Of a stretch of 62,000 nucleotides of DNA, positions 56,201 to 62,000 are shown piece after piece. Each line of letters starts with the position of its first letter. The stretch's first letter is position 1. Origin of the DNA: Branchiostoma floridae (lineage: Eukaryota > Chordata > Leptocardii > Amphioxiformes > Branchiostomatidae); NCBI RefSeq assembly GCF_000003815.2, contig NC_049987.1:4635341-4697340 (forward strand). The letters run 5' to 3'. Below the pieces are notes generated by a model, which did no database searches, had not been told where the DNA came from, and saw only the letters and a program-made list of their open reading frames with translations. Both the position numbers and the translations under genes were made by a program.

Positions 56201-57967
56201 TACAAAGATTAGACAGAAGACCATAGACTTTTGAGGCCGTATTAAAAGGCAGTGGGTTGTTAGTCCACCGTGCGTAGGCAAGGAGGTTGTTTCCTTTTTC
56301 AATTTCCTTGGTCTAGGATATGGTATATAACGTTTATATATTCAATTTGGAAGTTGGATTCCATCCTTCTCCTTCCACCGCCTTTTACCTCCCCAACAGA
56401 AGTCGGGTACCCATTTTTACCTCCATGAAAATGGAGGTATTGTTTTTGGTGTGTCTGTGTTTGTGCGTCTGGATTTTTGTAGTCAGCATAACTAAAAAAA
56501 GTCTTGATAGATTATCATGATATTTGTTGTGTGGGCAGGTGTTGAGGTCAAGGTCGATTTTGAGCCCCCTAGTATGTGACATTTGTACTGCGGCAGAACG
56601 TCCTTCTTTGTATCTTTTGACATGGACAGGCTATGGTCTTGAATTTCTGGAGGCAGATACCTTGTGATGTAAAGAAGAAGTGGTGTATGCTTGGGCCCCT
56701 AGCTGCTTCCTTTGGAACGGCAGGGGCGTTTTTGTCAAAATCTTCAAAAGAGAATTACGGAACGACGTATTTCCTTGATATTTAGTATGCAATTATCTTA
56801 AACAGAGATGTACATAATCAAGCGCAATTCATGTAAAAGAGGACTTAGTTTGCATATCTAATGAAGAAAATCTATAATTCTACACCTGTAGTGGTCTATA
56901 GATTGCATTGTCTTTGAATATACCCTGTTGTTATCTGTAGATATCAGTGTGCTGTCCGGTGCCTTCCATGCCACCCGGGCCTTCGCCATCATCGGCTCGA
57001 TGGTGCTCTTCGCCGGCGTCTCTCTGGTCGGCTTCGCGGCGATGAAGAACATCAACAAATTCAAGAAGCTCGGCGGTGCCCTGATCTTCACTGGAGGTAT
57101 GTTTAAATGGTTTTCTTTCATTACCATCTACTCAATCAAGAACGGTGCAATAGCATGTAGGAGATAGAAGACTGGATTTCAGACCTAGTTAACTAACACA
57201 TGATGCTAAAAAAATAAAGCCCTTACCAACAAGCTTTCGATCAGTCCTCTGATTTTTTTTTCAACCTTTATTTAGCCTTGATACATCATTTGGCCTATGT
57301 GACGTCAGCAAAGGGTCAAAGGTGCTTGACAATCGGTATTAGCCCCCGTGTCGGTTGAGGGAAGGTTGGTGGGCTCTGATGTAGATGGCCTCTTGAGGAA
57401 GTAATCCTAATAAGGATCAGAGGACTGATTGAAAGCTTGTTGGTAAGCGCTTTATTTTTGTGTACGGAGATAGAGTTTAAAATTGTAACATAATGCTGAC
57501 TACCGTCACTGATGAACTTACATTCAAACACATGATATTGTCTCTATTTATCTCTCATAAGGAAAGAACATTGTAGTTTACGCAACACACACAACTACCG
57601 GTGAACTAATTCAGTCTGTGACACAATATCTGAGTCTCCCTGTCAGAACCGATAGGTGCCACTCTTTAAGGGCCAGTAAAGGGGCTGCTGAAAGCGTAGT
57701 TTAGTCAGGCTATTATAAAGTTTACTAGCATCATACCTAAGAATCATGAACTTATATCTCCATGTTGCAACAGGGATCTGTGGTATCCTTGCTGCCGGCA
57801 TCTTTACCGGGGACAGCTTGGCTCACGCACAGGGCGTGTCCGTCCCGTTTGGCTACTCCATGTACCTGACCTGGGCTCAGGCGGTCTTCACGCTCGGAGG
57901 AGGCGCCGTGATCATCGCTGCCGCGCGCAGGAGCGACGAGGATGAGATACCTGCCGTCCGCTTCTAA
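53268..57967 (+). CDS. Claudin/PMP22-family four-transmembrane protein
   Basis: Three exons: 53268-53445 (ATG), 56941-57096, 57774-57967 (TAA), joined in phase 1 with GT/AG borders, giving 175 residues. Claudin-superfamily proteins sit in the plasma membrane, and claudins form paracellular barriers or pores (family knowledge). TM1 is about residues 5-27. The first extracellular loop has W28, G41-L42-W43, C46 and C55, the W-GLW-C-C signature. Exon 2 gives TM2 (AFAIIGSMVLFAGVSLVGFA) and begins TM3, which ends in exon 3 (ICGILAAGIF). TM4 is about 143-163 (AQAVFTLGGGAVIIAAA). The C-tail is short (RRSDEDEIPAVRF) and ends in VRF rather than a classical claudin YV PDZ ligand. The protein is shorter than typical claudins (about 210), nearer to EMP/PMP22 length, so its exact subfamily is open. 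Confidence 0.88.
54195..54420. repeat. GGTCCAGG-type repeat element, complete
   Basis: From GGGTGGTTACCGGTACAGAA to GGAATCCCCACCCCTAG, with AGGTCCAGGTCCGGACCT inside. Same family as 24599-24860. In intron 1 of the claudin-like gene. Confidence 0.75.
54926..55066. repeat. Direct repeat, first copy (about 140 bp)
   Basis: TGTGCCCATTTAACTAGGAT onward matches 55775-55915, including AACCACACCGCCAGATCTGT. The two copies are about 850 bp apart in intron 1 of the claudin-like gene. Confidence 0.85.
55224..55295 (-). tRNA. tRNA-like sequence, degenerate (pseudogene or SINE head)
   Basis: About 72 nt on the minus strand with an A-box-like TGGCGTAGTGGATTAACG, a B-box-like GCGTTCGAATCC, a TTT in the anticodon position and a T-run directly after. 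A D-stem (CGT/ACG) forms, but acceptor, anticodon and T stems pair poorly. Not a functional tRNA by eye. Confidence 0.4.
55600..55703. repeat. Hairpin repeat around a poly-G run
   Basis: CTCGCTAGAAAGTTACTGGG at the left pairs with AACCAGTAGATTTCTAGCGA at the right, around a G15 run. One arm recurs at 54560-54632. In intron 1 of the claudin-like gene. Confidence 0.75.
55775..55915. repeat. Direct repeat, second copy
   Basis: Second copy of 54926-55066, joined directly to a family A MITE end (ATCTCCAAGCAGATCCTACG at 55708). Confidence 0.85.
57211..57458. repeat. TIR element in intron 2 of the claudin-like gene
   Basis: AAATAAAGCCCTTACCAACA and AGCTTTCGATCAGTCCTCTG at the left are mirrored at 57413-57458 with two or three mismatches. 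No ORF. Confidence 0.88.
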
Positions 57968-58046
57968 AATACATGCTCCAATAATCGATTTTATGGATCC
58001 AAGTCCGCATGCGCAGCGAGATGCATTGTGGATGATCCTTGTACAT

Positions 58047-58222
58047 TGATCTCCAAGCAGATCCTACGGTAGCAAAAGATAGTATCAAAAGCTGGCAGAA
58101 GAGTGAAGCCGTCCTAGGAGTGTGTTTGGCTACATGGCAAATGTTCATCTCATGACGACTACACTCCTTGGCCAGTTTAGTACTATCTTGTGCCATCGTA
58201 GGATCTGCTTGGAGACTACATG
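58047..58222. repeat. hAT-like MITE, family A, complete
   Basis: About 176 bp, from TCTCCAAGCAGATCCTACGG to its complement, with inner pairs AAGATAGTA / TACTATCTT. About 80 bp after the claudin-like stop codon, so it may lie in the 3' UTR. Confidence 0.9.
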
Positions 58223-58307
58223 TATGTCAAAGTTGAATGCCTCTGAGACATAAACAAAACACGTCTGGATATGTATCAAGCACTTAGCTATAGACATAAA
58301 AGTGTGA

Positions 58308-58720
58308 AAAAAATATAGCCTTTGGAACTTGAGGTGAATTTCAGCTGTTACATTACTGACACCTAGGTCCATTCCAAAATTCCCCGGAAATATAAGATCA
58401 TGTCTGATTTTCTAGAAACTAGTAAGAATCAATAGTACATATATTTCTCCAACATATATGGGAATATCAAGTGAATCCATGCGTTTGATGAAAATATATA
58501 GCCTTTGGAACTTGAGGTGAATTTCAGCTGTTACATTACTGACACCTAGGTCCATTCCAAAATTCCCCGGAAATATAAAATCATGTCTGATTTTTCAAAA
58601 ACTAGTAAGAATCAATAGTACATATATCTTTCCAATATATGTAGGAATATGAAGTGAACCCATGCCCTTGACTCAGAAAAACATCTTTGATTTTTTTCAA
58701 AAACTAGTAATGGTCAACAG
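58308..58720. repeat. Tandem duplication, period about 187 bp
   Basis: ATATAGCCTTTGGAACTTGA begins at 58313 and again at 58498. The two units are nearly identical for 180 bp, and a weaker third partial unit follows (AAAAACTAGTAATGGTCAAC). Downstream of the claudin-like gene. Confidence 0.92.
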
Positions 58721-59855
58721 TATTTGTAATTTTGTATGTCTGAAACTTATGTGAGAATATCAATTGCATCCTTGCTTCTCACTAAGAAATATAGAGTTCG
58801 AAAGTACAAGTAAACATGCTGGCTGTATTAATTTGAATGTTGTAACTTCAGTATTCCATGGCTGAGTGCTATATGCTACTTGATTGCCTCAAGCAATAGA
58901 AGTCATTACATTTAGAATTCCCCTTTCTTCATTATATTTGAGGTGATTGAGGAAATATGCGCTTTTGATCAAGAAATACAGACTTAAGTTAATTAATGTA
59001 AGTTGGTCAACCAACATACATATGGAAGTCATCCTGAAAGGAAACAAGAGGTATACTAGTAGGTCATTAGTACTCGTATCTTCACTATAGTATGCAGAGA
59101 GACACTTACTCAGATGAATATCAACTCATTTTTTAATGAAGAAATATAGACTCTGATTCTTACTGGGATAGTACATGAAACTTGAGCGTATTTGTTATGT
59201 GCTGCATATTCACTTGAGTGCATAAGTAGCTTTACTTACAGATTGATTTTTTTGCTATAACAGTATAAGGCTAAAGGAGCAAAATATTGTTAAGCACTTA
59301 AGTAATTAATAACTTGCAGATTTCTGATTTTATATGTCTGCATACCCTGCCCCCTCCCCCTCACACATAGATTACATGTATCTGGCTATTCAAGTGACCC
59401 ACACCATATCAAAGTACTCTATCAGTAGAATTGAAGAGTATGATAGTTCAATGAATTCCTTGTTAACTTTCCACTGTGAAATGTTTTCTTTTTTCAGATG
59501 GTGTCCGCTCAACATTGGAAATAAAATGAACACTGAAGACTTTTAGTTCTGACATATGATGATGTACCTTGAACTACCTTCCTAACAAAGGAGTTGAATG
59601 CAACCATAGGCATATTTATAGTTAATTGTTTTTTTGAGAATATCATGGTATTTTATACAGAGTTTTGGATTTTCAATGCAGTGATTTGTAAAGTTGTTCA
59701 TATACAGTGAAGAAGAAGAAGAGTATACATATGCAGTGTATATGTCCTTATTACAAATTGCAAATGGGTAATGTTTGCAGTGGTTTTATGTTCATGTGTT
59801 TTTTTGCAGTGATAAAGTAACTGAAGGCTTGAAGTAATTTCAAATATTTGGCCTT
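58721..59855. other. AT-rich 3' region of the claudin-like gene, no gene seen
   Basis: No ORF with a domain. GGAAATAAAATG at 59518 could serve as a distant poly(A) signal, but nothing confirms it. Confidence 0.35.
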
Positions 59856-59955
59856 NNNNNNNNNNNNNNNNNNNNNNNNNNNNNNNNNNNNNNNNNNNNN
59901 NNNNNNNNNNNNNNNNNNNNNNNNNNNNNNNNNNNNNNNNNNNNNNNNNNNNNNN
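59856..59955. other. Assembly gap (100 N)
   Basis: A gap of standard length, so the true size is unknown. Confidence 1.
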
Positions 59956-60583
59956 CCCTTATCAACATTGTTAATTGTGGATTTCAGACTTTTTTAATTA
60001 TGTTTAGCTTCCTGTTTAGAGTTGACTATGATAAATAACTGACTGCCTATATGTTTGAGGGAAAAGAAGGGATTTATAATAATAGTACTAATGATAAGTA
60101 TCAAAAGTTCTTGAAAATTATTGCCTGAGGGCTAATTACAAGTGAGAAAAATGACGAACAAACAATGGTAAACAGTACAGTAAGTGACCACTCTGCTCTA
60201 AAGTCTAACTCTAAGATGTTACTTATTCATAACGGGCTTTTTTTATCATTTTCATTTTTATAAAACTTTTCAACGTTAGATTCTACCAAGACGTAACAAA
60301 TCTAATTGAATGAATCCCAGGATAACTGTGCCAGCAGAAATCCTCATGCTACCTGCTGTCAATCAATTTTGGTTGCTAGGTGAATGACCCTGCAAAAACC
60401 TGGGTCACTGAGTGAAAAACTCACGAATGTTGACATAAATAGATGTCGCTTGGAAACGCCCAGGTCCTTTGGCGAATTCTTTCCATAGGGCTAATTGCAG
60501 GTTACATGAAAGGGCACGGACAGTGCAGCATGTGTCTACTGTAAATTCTGATGTATTGGGTTCTGATGTAACATACATTCGCA
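59956..60583. other. Non-coding, nothing recognised
   Basis: AT-rich sequence without a supported gene or repeat. Confidence 0.4.
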
Positions 60584-60723
60584 TACTGTAAATGTATTCA
60601 AGTTCGCGGGGATTTAATTTCGCGGTAGCGGGAAAAGGGACTTTTCGCGGTGGTTTTAATTTCGCGGTAGCACTATATACTATAGTCTCTTACTGCCATA
60701 GAAAAATGTTCGCGGTGGTTTTT
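60584..60723. repeat. CGCG-rich MITE, truncated
   Basis: TACTGTAAATGTATTCAAGT at the left, then TTCGCGGTAGCGGG and TTCGCGGTGG words as in 13973-14180. The right third and the right TIR are missing. Confidence 0.85.
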
Positions 60724-62000
60724 GTGAATGTACCTTCCGATTTTGTGCTAACGTTACGCTAGACAGTGTGCCGTAACTTGGTAGGCTTGTTTTAATTTTG
60801 CTCTCTTCAGAAGAATTCAATTCTATAATATTTGGCTTCCCTTTGACAATAAAATTGTGACTGTATGTACTTCTTGTCTCATGTGAGGCTGTATCTAGCA
60901 CAATCTAGCTGATGTTTTCACGGAGAAATGGGCTAAATGCACTGTTTGTGACAGTCCGACTAAGAATATCATTACGAAAAAACAACACCGCCAACATCAA
61001 CAAATCTCTGCCTACCTTTTGGGAAATATCTTCGACATCTTAATTTCTAAAGACAGTCAGCCTACATTTGTTGCAGCTTGTCAGACACCTGTAGATTCGG
61101 TCTATATTTTATAAGCAGTTAATTAAAGAATCAAAAGCAAACCTATTTGTCACGTTTCATGTAGCGCCCCGCCCCCATATAGAACGCAAGCATGTGAGGT
61201 CGGATCGGCTTACCGGAGACCATTTTGAAAGTACCTCACACATTTAAATTCACATATTTTGAGATTTTTTTTACTTCTATGGTAGCAATAACTGACAGTT
61301 AATCTGGGCCGGGAAAATGACAACAAAAACATCGGCGCTAGCACGATGCGACTGACCAGAACAGTAGGGGGAGGGGCGCGGCACCGACTGGGTTCGACCA
61401 GTCGCTTCTCGCTTCTCTCTCGCCACCGGCGGGCGTTAGGAGTTATCATCTAAGTCAGCACCGTCCGCAAACATCCGCTGATGTTCTACAGATTTTTGCA
61501 AAATTTGTCTATACTTACGCGCAGAGTTTGTCCGTCAACAATGACGAATAGCGTAAAATTTAACTTATTCTTATGTTATGAACTGAACTTCGTGTCGCGC
61601 GTCCTGCACCAAGTCAAAGATTATGAATTTTCCGAGTGATTCAAAGCTTTAATTTTTTAACATTTGAATACATATTGTCGAAGGAAACCAGTTTTTTAAC
61701 CATGGTTCTCTGGCCGCAAGCCAAGAAATTTCTCCATGGCCCTCCCCCAAGCCGAAAAAAATTCCTAGGCCACGACCCTCCCGCAGATGACCGCCTTCCC
61801 CACGTTAAATTTCATCGAGTAAACCATGTTGACGACCGTCAGAAACCTTTGTGGACAGACTGCCCCTGTGGGTTATAGCTATGGGACTCAGATGATGAGA
61901 AACCCTGTTTGAAACAACATTGAACATTGGGTTCATTATTCAAGATGCATAACGTTACACATAAAAAAATTATCAACATTTATTTGTACCTTCTTGACTT
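60724..62000. other. Right edge, no gene recognised
   Basis: Contains a GC-box/TATA-like CGCCCCGCCCCCATATAG near 61165 and a G-rich patch at 61360-61440 that might belong to a promoter, but no coding exon can be supported before the window ends. Confidence 0.35.

Noticed and set aside
61210-61449. Minus-strand Arg-rich frame near the right edge
   Set aside because: No domain, no splice evidence and no support from neighbours; could be promoter-like GC-rich DNA.

Overview
Animal (metazoan) genomic DNA. The gene set is a high-affinity choline transporter (CHT/SLC5A7 type), a single-exon TRIM-NHL protein and a three-exon claudin-like four-TM protein. With compact introns, many small terminal-inverted-repeat (TIR) elements and L2/CR1-type LINEs, this points to a lancelet (amphioxus, Branchiostoma); that assignment is inference. 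Three runs of N (5113-5336, 46647-46746, 59856-59955) show it is a draft scaffold.

Left part (about 0.3-34.2 kb, minus strand): two tandem copies of one choline transporter gene, alike in exons, parts of introns and both flanks. Copy 2 (23380-33608) splices cleanly from 10 exons into 551 codons. Copy 1 (1323-21376) keeps 7 intact exons, but a deletion removed two whole exons and most of a third, and none of the remaining joins restores frame, so it is called a pseudogene. Intron 8 of copy 1 is 11.8 kb against 0.58 kb in copy 2. It holds a whole second gene on the same strand (5337-12735): a large basic, Ser/Pro-rich, repeat-bearing protein of unknown function, built almost entirely from phase-0 symmetric exons, several of them duplicates of each other, with an AT-hook-like motif in the last visible exon.

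Middle (34-45 kb): low-complexity DNA and a TIR element, then a TRIM-NHL gene (36294-38129, plus) whose frame is cut by one in-frame TAG. Next come two nested LINEs: a nearly full-length plus-strand element (39470-44569) inserted into an older minus-strand L2-like fragment, with a 6-bp target duplication that can be read directly.

Right part (45-62 kb): mostly non-coding, with degenerate satellites, SINE/LINE scraps and TIR elements, and a claudin/PMP22-type gene (53268-57967, plus) whose upstream region carries a duplicated CCAAT/CACGTG block.

The genes do not form a pathway. The strongest themes are duplication and decay of the choline transporter, a gene inside its intron, and a well-resolved record of insertions that differ between the two copies. 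I found no evidence for an entirely new biological system. The least explained item is the modular repeat gene at 5.3-12.7 kb.
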